This document shows, in pieces, positions 12,192-25,411 of a stretch of 64,000 bases of DNA. The translations under genes were made by a program, and so were the position numbers. Under the pieces are notes generated by a model, which saw only the letters and a list, made by a program, of their open reading frames with translations, made no database searches and was not told the origin of the DNA. The DNA lies in NCBI RefSeq assembly GCF_030848805.1, contig NC_092367.1, forward strand, positions 496,001 to 560,000, given 5' to 3'. Each line of letters begins with the position of its first letter. Position 1 is the first letter of the stretch. Source of the DNA: Temnothorax longispinosus. Taxonomy: Eukaryota > Arthropoda > Insecta > Hymenoptera > Formicidae.

Positions 12192-12308
12192 GATGGAGGA
12201 CGAGAGTAAAACCGACGGGCAGTGTGCGATATCCGGCAATGGAATGGTAAAGGCAGAAAACGAGAGGAATGAGGATCAGCTGTTAGAAAAAATCATTGAG
12301 GCAAAAGG
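12192..12308 (+). CDS. Possible first coding exon, acidic peptide
   Basis: ATG at about 12192 has purine at -3 and G at +4. It opens an acidic, non-repetitive frame (begins MEDESKTDGQCAISGNG) to a possible donor AAAG|GTGAAG near 12308. Without splicing the frame runs to TAG at 12529-12531, with a Cys-rich tail that looks less protein-like. The frame is preceded by TAA at 12088-12090. No family is recognised; chance is a real alternative. Confidence 0.22.
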
Positions 12309-12972
12309 TGAAGCTCGGGGCACCACCTTTACGGGATTTATGTCGTGTAGCCGTCCGGATCGCGGGATTCCGCGCGATCTATCGGTGTCGGGGACGATCG
12401 TTTTGTATCATCGACCTGTTGGGCTCGCGGCCTCGACGTCGTGCGCGTGTCGCGTCGCGAAACGTAAATGCCCCGTAACAAACGAGACCTTTGCATTAAC
12501 CGTTATTAGTTATTACTGTCACAATAATTAGCTAAGAATAATATGTTGAACTGGTTACCTCGATGTAAGTCGTGATACTGTCACGCACGTCTTCGGCAGT
12601 AACGTCTGACAAGGCATTTTTGGCACTACGCGAAATAATCGAACGATGGTACCGCATGAGGATGACGAAGAGGATGAGTGGGGAGCGCGGAGATCAGATG
12701 CGATAGATAAAGACGCGATTAAAGAACGAATTTGTTTAAGTGGATTAAGGGTAATAAATCAACCCCCGGGTGATTAATTCACAATATCTACGTGCGTCCC
12801 GAGATCGAGTTATTCCCAAAGCGACGAAAATGTGCATAACATGACTCATTTAAGATGAAAGCATTAGCGATAATAAAACAGACATACGATGAGTTTATTA
12901 ACGTTATTCGTGATATTTTAAATGCATCGCTGTAATCCGTAAGGACACGGAAATGGAGAAGGGGGGAGGAGG

Positions 12973-12989
12973 GAGAGAGAGAGAGAGAG
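12973..12989. repeat. Short (GA)n microsatellite
   Basis: About 17 bp GA repeat after a G-rich GGGGGGAGGAGGG tract. Confidence 0.9.
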
Positions 12990-15172
12990 GAAAAGCTACG
13001 TTAGGGAATAAGTGCGAAGGAACGAGAACCTGTATAAAGGAATGTAACAGAGAATGTAACAGAGAGAAAGAAATTAAGCTCACATATGCATGGTAGAGAG
13101 AGAAAGAGCACAGTGAGGGTCATAACGACCACGTCTCGCGGGGAATCTGGATTTCGAATAAGCTCGTAAATCCCGCGCAGGGAGGAGGACGAGGTGAGAG
13201 GAGAGTGACGATGCAGCGGTAACCCCCGTGGGTGTTACATAAGAGAGAGACTTTCCGTTCTTCCTCCTTCAAGTGTATCTCTCTCGCTTTTTTCATCCTC
13301 ACATCGGACCCTCTTTTTCGCCCGCGTGCATCCTCTCCCCCCTGGGCAAAGCGCGTCATAACTCAGGGACATCACCGTTCCGTGATTACGAGTCATTAAG
13401 GGGGCCGCGAACCGGTCGCTAAGAGCATACCCTTTGTGCATACCCCCGCGAGTGTGTACGTATATGAGACGGTGCTCTCCTCTCACACGTATTGCGCGCG
13501 CGAGGAACGCGCGCGTGGTTGAGCTTTAACGTGCCAACGTACGTGACGCAACGTACGCACGCACGTGGAACTTCTCTCGTGGCTTAACTTTCAGGCTGAC
13601 CATTCAACCGGGGCCCACGGGTTCACCCGGGGCCCGGGCCATTTTTTAGCTTTGCTCGCGCCGCGGGAGTTCGTATCTCCCTCTCTCTCTTTCCTTCATT
13701 TTCTCTTTCTTCGTCGCGGCTCCTCACCGCATCGTTCGCTCTCGAAACTCGCATCTTTTTCCCTTCTTTTCCCACCTGCGACAGGGGAACGCGGAGGTGG
13801 TTTCCGCACCTGTCCAAGGTTTTTATTAACACACCACGCGCATGCCCGTCAAATCGAGATCGGAAGCTCTATCGCGTCCTCACACTTCTTCGTTACGACG
13901 TACGTACTTGGCACGCCGTTTCATTCTTCGCTTCCGCCTCTGTGTATCGCGTGACATCATTTAAGCGCGCCTCGCCACAGAAATTTCTCATACTCCCGCG
14001 ACTAATTAGTGTTATTTTCGCTGTTTCACTATTTCTTCTTTTGTCAAATACCATTGGATGTTAAAATTATTTATTTCTTTATTTTTATTAAAATACCTAA
14101 TGACTTTCTCAATAGGAAGAAGCATGCAAGAAGTTCCATTTCTAAGTTCGTCTTCCTCTTCGCTTGTCTTTTCGCGAATCGCCGTGAATAAATATAGACC
14201 GATAAGCAGGCGGAATCGATTGTTTCAATTAAGCTAGCCCGTGCACGATCTGTTACGTGCAACGAGTGCGAGATATCGAGTCGGTGCCGCGGTGGTATCG
14301 ACATGTCGGGAAACGCATCTGGGCCGCGGGGCAAGTGCAGATAGGGATTTCCATACGCCCCCTTGCCACCACCCCGTTTTAGTCAGTCGCGCTGTGGCAA
14401 TTGCTGAATATTTATACGTGGCATTCGAAGTTACAGACAATGAGTACCGAAGGGGGAGAGGGGCTGCCCACACGCGCATCCCACGACTCGCGCCACCCTC
14501 TTCCCCCGTCTTCTGCTCTTACCGAACATACCTTCACGATCTTGAGCATATCTTTCCCGACTAGGAATTCAACGCAACTGCAAGGAGTAAAATGTGGGGC
14601 AACGTTGAAGCGCGCGTGAGAATACCAAACTTAACGAGAAGAATCGAATGGATATTTCTTAGAGATAAAATCCGCGATAATCCGCGTTTTATTACAGATA
14701 GAAAATTTCTCGTAACACGTGAACTCGCATGCACGGGGCGCGAGCATATACGTGCGAGAAGTTCAAAGGAGCCGCGTTTCCCAGTGCCACTCGATCGACG
14801 ATTCGCTTCGGTCTTAGCGTCGCGCGGATGCGACCGTGCCGTTGCGAGTGCATCGTGATGCGCGCAAGAAACCGTTCGCGCGTATTACACGTCGACACGC
14901 GGGCGCATTCGCGCAGATCTACGCAAGAAACGCGCGCGACCGTAATGTCGCGTCGCGGACGCGGCGGCGAGGACGTTGCCTAATGCTCGGCTCGCATGAG
15001 AGAGTTCGGTCTCTCGCGACAATGTTCGCGGAAGAGTATTTATTTAATCGGATATTTATTAAATTAGATTTGCTTCTCTCCCTCTTCCTCTCTCTGTGCT
15101 TTCTCATCCCTTTATAAGATCTGAGAAATTTTCAAATGCTTACGTAGCGTTTAAGTGTTTAGAGACGATTAA

Positions 15173-15324
15173 CCCTTAAACTACATGGTCCACATATGGA
15201 CCTTTGATCGCGTATAAAGCTGAGTCTAATCAACCAAATCTTAAAGAATTATATATGAAATTCCAAAAACATACATTTTTGAAGAGTCTCAAGTGGTTGA
15301 GACTTGAGGTGTAGCCTTTAAGGG
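15173..15324. mobile_element. piggyBac-like MITE
   Basis: This 152-bp element has ends CCCTTAAACTACA and, inverted, CCCTTAAAGGCTACA, each flanked by TTAA (15169-15172 and 15325-15328). TTAA duplication and CCCT termini are hallmarks of piggyBac elements. Two inner hairpins are visible: GGTCCACATATGGACC near the left end and GTCTCAAGTGGTTGAGAC near the right. No coding capacity. Confidence 0.75.
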
Positions 15325-16028
15325 TTAAGGATGTAGAATATTAAAAACAGATTAATCCGGAAAGAAGAGCTGAACTAAGAAAGTTCAGGTATAAATTTTA
15401 ATTTATTTACGACATTTGCGAGCAGATAATACTTTACCGCGATAAACTCTTCATTTACAAAAAACGCGTCGATGCGCGAGTGGCTCGATATGTGGCGTGT
15501 CTTTGTCATCGACAGCGAGGCTGTCGTAAATTACGGCCGGGCGTCAGTCAGGCTCGGCTATTAGTAAATCGGGGCCGTGGTTTAAGCCACAATCTCTAGC
15601 AGACCGCAATTTCGTATCGCGCACGCGTTTTTTGCAGCCGCGGTTATTTATAACGTACAAGGAGCGCATTCGGAAGGCCGCGTATTACGCCCTTTTTGCC
15701 AGCATCATCGGACAAAAGCCGCCACCGTCGTATGTACCCCGTCTCTCGCACACAAAAACGCGCACTTTCGTGCCGCGTACACACGACCTCGTACGCGCGT
15801 ACGGCGAGTAGGAGGAGGAGGCGAGGAGCGCCGGATGTGTCGCGCTCGCTCCTGGATGTGTCGCGACGGTATCCAGAACGGCGTCCGTGAACCAGCTTGG
15901 GACCCGGACCCGTGAGGCCCGGCACTCGCTCGCGGAAGGATGCCGAAGCCGACGGGAGAGAAGAGACCGAAGAGGAGAGAAGAGCGGCGGGAAGAGCTCG
16001 GGCAAAAAGATGGTAGCGAGTGGACCCG

Positions 16029-16048
16029 AGAGAGAGAGAGAGAGAGAG
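16029..16048. repeat. (GA)n microsatellite
   Basis: About 20 bp GA repeat in a purine-rich stretch running about 15940-16080. Confidence 0.95.
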
Positions 16049-16892
16049 TGAGAGGGATTCTCGGGAGAAAGAAAAAAGGGTTGGCGAAACAGCACGGATA
16101 TTATTTGCCATTAAAGCGAGGGACAATTTAAAAGCTATTACTATTACTCATGGCCTTCGTGTGCACACGCTCTCGCCATCCGCGCTCGCGTTCCGCGGAG
16201 AGGACTTGCTCGCTCGCTCGGTCTACCGTACCCATCCCCTCGTTGCGCGTTGCCCTCTTCGCGGATCGTCTTGCGTGACCGAGCGTGTCCCACGTTCCCC
16301 CCTATGCCCGATTTTCGCGGCGTTATGCGCGCGTTTGCCCGTAACGAGCGCGAACGATTACCGCCGTCGTGGAGGACACGCGGGGGGAAATAATTTGCTG
16401 TGGACCTTCCGAGAAAGTACGAGAAGCTCGTCTTTATCTGCGATTACACACGTACATTTTGCTTGCTCTCTTAACCTAACCCTTGCTGTTATTACGTTAC
16501 GATTCGGTCGGTTTATAGCAAAACAATTTATATGCGCGCAGATTGATATTGTTTTACGCCAGGTGGATTCTCTCGGTAAGTTATGCTGTGGGGTATCTTA
16601 ATATCTTTTTTGCTTTCTCCGTAAATTTTTCGAGGACTCTAAAGATACTTTAAGTAACCCCTTTTAATGAATGAATGGAAATAAATTATATAATTGGAAC
16701 GACGGCACATGGGTAATGATCGAAGATAGGAGGGCCAGTGCAAAAACGTCAAAACCGTTTTCTTGTGAGTGATAATAACGGTGCATCGGAATTTTTTTGC
16801 AGTGTACATGTTAGAAAGATTTTTCAATGATGACCAAGCTTAATGCATTTCTTTTCTAAATATTTTAAAGATTACAGTATATTCTATGTTTG

Positions 16893-17046
16893 GACAAGTT
16901 GCGATGAGTACTTGTACAACAGTAAATCAAGTAAAATCATAGAAATTTCTACATCACTTTATCTTTGCACTCAACTTTGCACAAGCTGCGATGAGTACTT
17001 GTACAGCAGTACAATCGAGTAAAATCATAGCTACATCACTTTATGT
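16893..17046. repeat. Diverged direct duplication of about 75 bp
   Basis: Two adjacent copies share TGCGATGAGTACTTGTACA, CAGTA..ATC.AGTAAAATC and CTACATCACTTTAT. The second lacks a few bases before CTACATC. Confidence 0.65.
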
Positions 17047-19719
17047 GAATTACTCTTTATGTCACGTTTTCATCTTGTATAAGTGTATGTATTTACCATG
17101 TAATATTTTAATAATATATTCTAGAAATTAATTAGAGTCGATTTATTAATCATTTTTATATAGCTCAGGCAATATTGATTTTTATTGCTCAACTGATTTT
17201 ATCTTCTAATTTATTACATATAGATATTATAACATCATACATGTTATATACAGCTGATATTGACAATTAGATTGTTTATAGCAAATTTAAATTATTAAAC
17301 ATTATTTAATTTTAATTTTAATGAAAATTTGAATATTTGTTTAATTAAAGAGATTTATTCAATCTAATATTATTCAAGCGACGGAAAACCGTAATACATC
17401 GATCAAGAATTGATAATGCTGGGAACGGAAGATTTTATACCCTCCATCTGTATACGTTTTGTTTTGCACTCTCGGAATGTATATGTAGGTTTGTCACGTT
17501 TGACGCTATTTTTCTCTACTTTAAAGTATTTTAAAAAATGTGAAAAAATTTATGAAATATCTGTCTACATTGTAGTTGATTCTATAGTCATTTTGATAAA
17601 CATCGTTTATTTAATATTTTCTGGCAGGCTTGCTAGTTTTACAGTTACGAGCAGATATTATTTTGGCTCGGACGCCGTGGACCCACGTATACAGACGGAG
17701 GATTAAATATTTCCTGATAACGAATCGGTGATTTCTTCTTCACGACGCGTACAATCTATTATTGTAAATGCGCGCTGGTTTTATTTACCACCAGCACTTT
17801 GTACGTTATTATATCTCGAGACGTACTAGCAGCAACTATAATATATATATACTAATTATAAGAAACATTAAAAATATCTTTATTCAACTACGAACTGTTC
17901 CAAAGAAATTCATAACAATGCTATGATTTGATCGATTTCGTGAGTCACTGTATATTTTAATACACATATAGAGTTTTATGCAAATGCATATTACACGAGT
18001 TATCATGCGTGATTGTAAACTATAGTAACAATATCGAAAAATTTCTGATCCTATATGTTGATACCATTTTATCAATTTCACAGTAAATCGAGTATAGTTC
18101 TTTAAAAGTGACGAAGACGCGTTTGCTTCATTGCGGCGGAAATAAAAGCCGCATGAGTCGGCCACGCTACCGGTTTCCAAGGCGGGCAACGGCCGTGTCG
18201 GATGCGCGGCGAACACTCGAGAGGTACCGGCATTCCCTTTAAGAACCCCAAGCGAGCGCAACGTTCTCAAATTCCTCGCGCGGAAGATTAAGATCGAGAC
18301 GCTCGAGAAAAGCCGAGTATGACGACGTGTGCGTGTGCGGTGGATTCCGTTAAGACACGGAGGAAGTACGGTGACGAGAGAAGGGAAAGGGACAAGGGAA
18401 GCAAGAAAAAGAGGAAAAAATGGAGAGGACTTAAGTGAAGAAGGGGCAACAATAAGACGAAGAGAAGAGGAGTGATTCTACGTCGGAGTAGGGGGGGAAG
18501 GGAAGAGACAAGCGTGGAGGGCAGAAAAAAATCTCACGGGGTCGTCCCTCGTTAGTCTCGGATCCCCGAATAATAGCGTTTGACCATTAAACACACAGCA
18601 GTTTGGGGTGATCGCGCGCCACCTCCCCCCCCCCGGTAAAATCCGCTGCTTGAGGGTGGAAGAGGAAACTACTAACACAAAATTGTTAATTCGATATAAA
18701 TCTCGTAATCCTCAAAACGTACAAAGACGAAGTAAATTAAACAGAGTACCGGTTTATAAATTTTCAAGGCTGATTTATTATTAGTGTGAAATATAAATTT
18801 CGGATATTTCTTCGAAAAATAACAATTGTCCCATAATAACATTGTAATTTTTCATTTGGATCCTTCAAAGAATTCTGCGCGCGCTTTCTCTTTCTTTTTC
18901 TCTGCCAAAAAAATAAGTTGTTTCGTTATCTTGATAATTATGTCGTTTTAGAGAAAGAGTCGCATAAAAGCAATCTCTGCGATTATAGACAATTTTGGAT
19001 TTTCGATCGAACGTTCTACCGTAGTTAACGTTTACCGTGGATTTTGCGCGCTAATGGATCCTTTTCAAGGATGCACTTTCGTACCCGCGGGCGACTTGCC
19101 GAACGAGTGCCGCCTGAACCGAATCACACATGATCCCGCTCCTAATTCTAATAGCTGCAATCTGCACCTGCTACGAACATGGCTGGCCGTAGGCTCTCGG
19201 GATGCATAACGGGATGCACATTATACATATAGACGACTTGCCTCCTGCAAAAATTCTTGCATCTAATATCCCAAAATTTGCAGGTGCCGCCAGTAAGTCG
19301 CGTGCGTTGATTAAATTCAAAGCGCATAAATTGGTACACGGAGTACACGAGTCCTGCTATTAGCTGCACGAAATCGCGCGCGGGCTTCAGCGATCGCGTA
19401 AACGTCGATCGATCCGTTAATCACAGACTTTTGACAATAACGCGTGTTATGGGTACATTAACGTTACGCGTTAGTACGATAAATGATCTTGTAACATTTA
19501 AATTAGAAATTATTACGAAACAAGTTACAAAACTTTCTGGGTCCGAACAGCCGTTCGTCAAACGAGATAGATCCCGCAATCATCTCGTTTCAAATGTTTT
19601 GTAATAAATAATTTTGTGAAGCTATAAAGAATCTTGACATGTGTCGCGGTTGTTGCCTCACAAAAATAATGACTATGTGGAACAAGACGCGAATGAGAAG
19701 TCGAAAGACAGAGAAAGAC

Positions 19720-19745
<26 letters not shown>
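19720..19745. repeat. (GA)n microsatellite
   Basis: About 26 bp of GA repeat, followed by AAAGAGAAG. Confidence 0.95.
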
Positions 19746-19752
<7 letters not shown>

Positions 19753-20431
19753 GCACTGGCCAGCGCGTTTCCTTAATTATTTTCTAGCGTGTGCGTATGT
19801 ATGCGAAGCGATTCACGGCTTGGCATATGCTCGTTTGCGATTTGCTCGCGAGTCGCGAGACGGCGATAATACAACGCGGCGAGTAACACGAGGAGCGGTA
19901 ATACTTTGGCCGCACCGGTCACATCGCAACCTTATCCACCTCACACCTCGAGGAAAGGAAAGAGTAGAAAAACCTTTCTTTTTTTATTGCACTCATCCTC
20001 GCTGTTCCTCCGCCGTTTCTTTCTCTTCTTCCTTCTCTCCTTCATGCGAGGCGATAATTACGTTTGCATTAATGTCAGTCCCGCGATTCCCCCGCTCGCT
20101 TTGTGCCCGGGGCCCTTGTACGTTTAATTGGGCGACAACAATCATAACGCGAGCTGGTTTCGCCTCAACACAGTGCCCGATACTGCGTAATTACATATCT
20201 TACTACCTTTTTGCTCCTTTTCCTAGAGATACTTACTTATTCATAGCTCATCACGTAGACTTGGGAATAAAATAAAGAAATATCTAGTCGTCCAAGTTAC
20301 ATATCTAATCAACGGTAATTATAGTGCGCGGCACTCGTCTGTCGATTGGCCACCATTCCCGCGACAGTATCTCTGAAAAATCGCGAAATGAAGTAGATAT
20401 TTTTACCGTCATTCCTCAGAGCCTGGCAGCG

Positions 20432-20477
20432 CGTCGCGCCACGCCACGCCGCGCCGCGCCGCGCCGCGCCGCGCCGC
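20432..20477. repeat. (GCGCC)n pentanucleotide repeat
   Basis: About nine units of GCGCC with two CACGC variants at the left; very GC-rich. Confidence 0.9.
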
Positions 20478-20634
20478 AATAATTACGCGCAGGTCCTTCG
20501 AGAGAGCGGCGATCCGCGTTCACGATATTCCTGTCCGGCGACGGACAAACCGGCCTCGTAGAAACTCGGGCCTTGCGAGCCCGACTTTCGAGACAAACGG
20601 CCGATAGGCAATTAATCTCAGCTTCTCCACTCCG

Positions 20635-20639
<5 letters not shown>

Positions 20640-20676
<37 letters not shown>
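20640..20676. repeat. (CT)n microsatellite
   Basis: About 37 bp of uninterrupted CT repeat. Confidence 0.97.
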
Positions 20677-20679
<3 letters not shown>

Positions 20680-21309
20680 TCTCTTTCGTTCACTCTATCT
20701 CCCCTCGCGCGACAGCAGCAACGGGGAAAAAGGTCGCGTAAAACGGACGGAAAAGTCTCTCGGGCGTCGTATCGCCGCGCGGACGACGACACGCCGTCCA
20801 ATTTGAGAGCGATATCTTAACCCAGCCGGTGGCATTACGCCGGCAATAAATAACGCCATGACGATATAATGCATCGGGACGCCGCGCCGCACCAATCACC
20901 GGCGGATAAGAGATTAGTCCCGCGCGGCTTTCAGTTCGCTCCTGTGCGAAATTGCATTGCCGGTATGCAGAGGCGTTTACAGGTTTCGCATAACAAAGGT
21001 GACGTAAGCGATGCCTTTTTACGATCCCATGTTTTTTTTGCCGTCGCCAAACATGGGAAAATTGCAAAAGTTGGGAGAACTTTTAAAAGAGCGATACGTC
21101 GCGCGGGAACATCTGACAATATACATCTCCCGTGTTCCGCGCGAAACTTGCCCGCTCGCTCGTAGTAACGTCGTCGCTTCGCGTAATGGTTAATTCAAGA
21201 AGGAAAATATCCAGTTGTCTGTCGATCCTATCAAAACTGTGGAACAAATCGAACAAGCGGATAATATTCATCTGAAATTCATTTTAACACATGCACGTTT
21301 CTCTTGCAG

Positions 21310-21399
21310 AAGATACATCGTTGCCGCGATGCAGCGATGTCGAAATACGTATGGAACTTGTTTTTCCAGTTAAACAAGCAATTGTTCGTTGACGAGTAG
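21310..21399 (+). CDS. Possible terminal coding exon, 29 residues
   Basis: A strong acceptor (CGTTTCTCTTGCAG, ending 21309) is followed by an open frame to TAG at 21397-21399, reading KIHRCRDAAM then SKYVWNLFFQLNKQLFVDE. The composition is protein-like, but 90 nt can be open by chance and no upstream exon is known. Confidence 0.2.
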   Translation, partial: KIHRCRDAAMSKYVWNLFFQLNKQLFVDE

Positions 21400-21807
21400 T
21401 AATCTACTTAAGTTTTAATAATTAAGAAAAAATTATAATTAGTATGTCCATGCTTTCTTTCTGTCTTTAATTAATGCCGAGTTTTTCGTTTTCGCAAATA
21501 GATCTCCATTTACTATTATTGGATTTTTGTTAAGAGATTGGCGTTCTAGAAACCGACATACTTCGTTAAGTATATCGCGAGCATGAAGTAGCGTGAAAAA
21601 AGGAAGCCTTTTACAGCAACATTCCGGCGTGGCGTTGATAGATTTATCCCCGTCGCGTCGTGATTGTGCGAACCACGTGCAAGAATAACACACAGACTTC
21701 TTATGTTAGTGCTAGACGCATCTGCGAAAGCGCGGCCGAATTGCTCGAATGTGCGAACAGGTGCAATATACCTCGTTGCCTCGCGTTCACGCGTGTGCAT
21801 GCGAGCA

Positions 21808-21845
21808 TGCGTGCGTGCGTGCGTGCGTGCGTACGTGCGTGCGTG
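21808..21845. repeat. (GCGT)n tetranucleotide repeat
   Basis: Nine or so GCGT units with one TACG variant; alternating purine-pyrimidine. Confidence 0.92.
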
Positions 21846-24206
21846 AATGCGTATACCGCCTACGGTGCCGGATTATGGAACGATACCGCTGAAACGACGG
21901 GGATCGAGTTCTCCCGATCGACTTCCCCAAGTAATACGTTCCCTTCTCCGCGATGCCTGTTGCGTGTTTCGATGGCAAAAGATCGAGAGAGGCAAATTCG
22001 CGCGCGAGATCGTTCGAAGGGGTTCCTCAGGTCGTTAGGTGGACGAGCGGGAGGGCGTTTCCGGTGAAACGGATTTATGTGCGCGGTTGACCTCGCACGT
22101 AACGCTCCGTTCGCTATCCGAATTTAATTGCATGCCGTTATGGTGAAATAAAGCGTCTATTCGACACGTTGGATGAGCTTGCAAATGGGAAAATCAGTTA
22201 TGCGGATACTTGAAATACGAAGTCGATCCTCGCTAAGCGAGGAATTTGAATCGACCGTCCTCGTCGATCGCAATTAGCAGATCTTTATGTACGACGTTGA
22301 GCACAGACTTGAAATTTAATTTCTATTAAAATTAATTTGTAATTAATAAGACAAGGTCTTATCTGAGCTAACAGAACTTTGAAGCTTGACACTTTTAATT
22401 TTCAACATTCAATATATTTGTAATTCAATATTATAAATTCTCCCGCGTGGAGAAAAAGATAATTTATTGAAGGATACACTTTTTCTTTTAAAATTTTAAT
22501 TTTTTCTTATTTATATTTTTATTTTATTTATATTTTTGGGCTGTCTTATATAAAGCGATGGATGTCATTTAGCTACGAAAGCAGACTATATTTGTGACTT
22601 AAAAAGGGAAAGAATGTGTGAAAAGTGTCTTCTAATCTAAATACTTGGGTCTGAGGTTTAATTCGCGATTGAAGGTTTGCACAATGTTCGAAGTCAAAGG
22701 GAAACTTGGTGTCTTTAGAAAGAGCACAGAACTGCTACCAAATGCGGACAAGGGGGTCACAGACAGGTTTAGTCACTTTATATGGAATACATCGAATAAT
22801 CGGTGCGCGATTAGAGATTTTCTGATAAATTGGGTTGCGCCATAAAAGCGCGCGTAATAAATTCCACCGAAATAATGGCCGTACAATTAATTTCCATCCG
22901 AGGCTGTCGGTGCGAGTTATCACGGCAGTTCCCAGCATCGAATTAATTCCGTTGCATAATGTTGCAATGAAATATGCGCGCTGTTCGCGGATTCATTAAT
23001 GCTCCGGACAAGTCATGCGACGCATGACGTGAATTTCTACGAATTGCTACGTTATATAATTTTATATTTATATCCATTTTCCGAAGTGGATTCTCGTTTC
23101 TTCATCTGATTGCGAGTAGGTGACTCGCGTGCGTTTCACCCTGCGTACGAACTGCCGGCGTTAATCATAATTCCGCGGGTGTATTCCGATGAGAGGTATC
23201 GAAATATCTGAGCGCGTTTCTTCATGCAACCGCAGTCGCCTCTCGATGTATGCGTGGACTGCCAATTGGCTAATGCGACTGATCGCTGCGCTTGAGGTAT
23301 AACAATCAGCAGTCATAAAGTGTGTATTGCGTTTGCACGGACGAAGACTGTAAAGTCTTCACGGCGCCATTGTCATCTTTTTATTGAAGCTTATCTCATC
23401 GAAAACATGCAAATTCTATGATTGTATTAAAATGAACAAATATAATTTTTCGAAATCTTAATTTAATCATTTTAGTGGCTTTTTAAGATAGCATTTAAAT
23501 TTGAAAACGTTGAGAACGCTATAACGTTTCTTGTTTTTTTTTTAATTTCGAAAAAATGAGCATTTTAAAAGAAAAAACATGATCGCACGTGTCGCAATTG
23601 CAGCGAGAGACCATCTCAATCTGTCGCGATGCGGTTTCGCGTGCCGCTTTCGCTCGTAATTAACTCGGTGGGCCGTTAATTCGTTACGTCGCGACCGGAC
23701 TCGGAAGGAGGACAAAAATGAGAGGACTGTCCTATCCGCGGATCGCGATATCGATTTCGCCGATCACGGCGCGTGATCATGCATCCATCCACAATCCCAT
23801 ATACGTTAATTACGCGAATTTACGTAAGGCAGAACCGTTCTCGTGCGCATACCGAATTCACCGGAACGCGACGCCGGAATGGACGCACTTCCTAATTAGC
23901 GAACGCGAACGGCGTCGTGCTGAGCAGAAGACATATCGCGACGCGGAACAAAAGATTCCCACGGAAATCCGAAACGTGAAAAGAGAACGCGGTGTAAAAC
24001 GAGGCAATCGCTCGGGAACTTCGTTGTCCCATTTCTACCTTCGCCTTTTTTTTCGCCACGGCGATGCAAGATGCACGAGATGCACGATCGGTCGGTCCCT
24101 GTGAATTATCACTGCCTGAGATTTGCATACAGCAACGAGGGGAAAGGTGCGATTTCCAACGTTCCGCATCCTTGTGAGGTGAGGGGAGAGAAGAGGCAGA
24201 GAAAGC

Positions 24207-24211
<5 letters not shown>

Positions 24212-24248
<37 letters not shown>
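24212..24248. repeat. (GA)n microsatellite
   Basis: About 37 bp uninterrupted GA repeat. Confidence 0.97.
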
Positions 24249-24249
<1 letters not shown>

Positions 24250-25363
24250 GGTTTATTTTCGGAGAAACGTGACCCACGAATTCAAACTCGATGTCGTCGA
24301 CACCGCAAGAGAAAAATAGATTTTTAGCTGCTTTCTGGAAATACCGATTCCTAACAGAGACTTTCAATCAATTTAACAATACTAAATTCTTCCGAAACAT
24401 AAGAAACCAGCTATTTTTTAGATGGCTCTGTTATGACTTATTTGATATTTTACATCTATTTCCCAATTGAAAAAGTGTTTTTTTGACCAAAAATACGTTA
24501 ATGTTTTTAATGAAAAATGACGAATTGTGTTTGATTTTATATCTCTCTCTTTCTCGATGTATTGTCTTTCAAACTGAATCACCGCGACTTGCGTCTATTA
24601 CGTTTTTCCACAAACTGGTTTTATTAAACTTTAAACTGCACTGGTTTTACGAGCGAGTTATTTATTCGAACATACGGCAGTGTGCTGCTCCACTGATCCC
24701 CTTTTAAAATTAAACTGTTAAATGCATGTGATTTACCTAATTATTCACACAGAGCACGTGATGAAAGCGAATGAATTACAATTTCTGAACCAATGTAATT
24801 ATTAACCTACTTTTGCTTTGGTTAAATAATGTTCACGATAAATTACCTCCCACAATTATTATTTTATTTGAAAATCAAATCTTTTAATATATTTAGAATC
24901 GACTTTCTTTTTAGAATATCCGAAGGGTATGCGCGCGATTGAAGCATTATTATGCGATTATTAACAATTTATAGTTTTGTATAAATCTTATGTTCCTATA
25001 ACACATTCGCCCAAAACTTTCGAGATATTCTGACGCGCAGGAGGCGTAATTTTCTGGTGAGATTTCGAGCGGTACTCTAACGCTAACGGAAAGCGATACA
25101 GCCCCGTACGACCGGACGATTTCTCACGAAGTCTGTTAGAAAGAACGAAATCTCTTCAGAGACACACGAGAAGACGCGGAAGAGACAACGGAGAAGTAGC
25201 GCGAGGGAGAGAGAGACACGCGGCTATTCTGCGGTTTCACATTCCACGAGGATTTATCGTAGGAAAGAATGTGTTCACCGGGGTGTAGCAACAGCGTCAT
25301 GAAGAAAACCGTGATCTGACTACATCTCTTGTGCGCGCTATATATCAGAAGAGAAGGCGGTCA

Positions 25364-25367
<4 letters not shown>

Positions 25368-25409
<42 letters not shown>
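25368..25409. repeat. (GA)n microsatellite
   Basis: About 42 bp uninterrupted GA repeat. Confidence 0.97.

Positions 25410-25411
<2 letters not shown>

Larger units (their letters stand above)
9427..15168. other. Unassigned region
   Basis: Only the weak exon candidate at 12192 and a short GA repeat stand out. From 11640 to 11720 the DNA is AT-rich; 13490-13640 is rich in CGCG and GGGCCC palindromes. Confidence 0.45.
15329..21309. other. Unassigned region with an AT-rich island
   Basis: The stretch 16600-17900 is distinctly AT-rich and holds the 75-bp duplication at 16893; the rest is CpG-rich with microsatellites. No coding region is supported. Confidence 0.45.

Noticed and set aside
20432..20477. 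GCGCC pentamer repeat considered as a regulatory or telomere-like array
   Set aside because: It is not TTAGG, the usual insect telomere repeat, and there is no associated structure; it is a simple GC-rich satellite.
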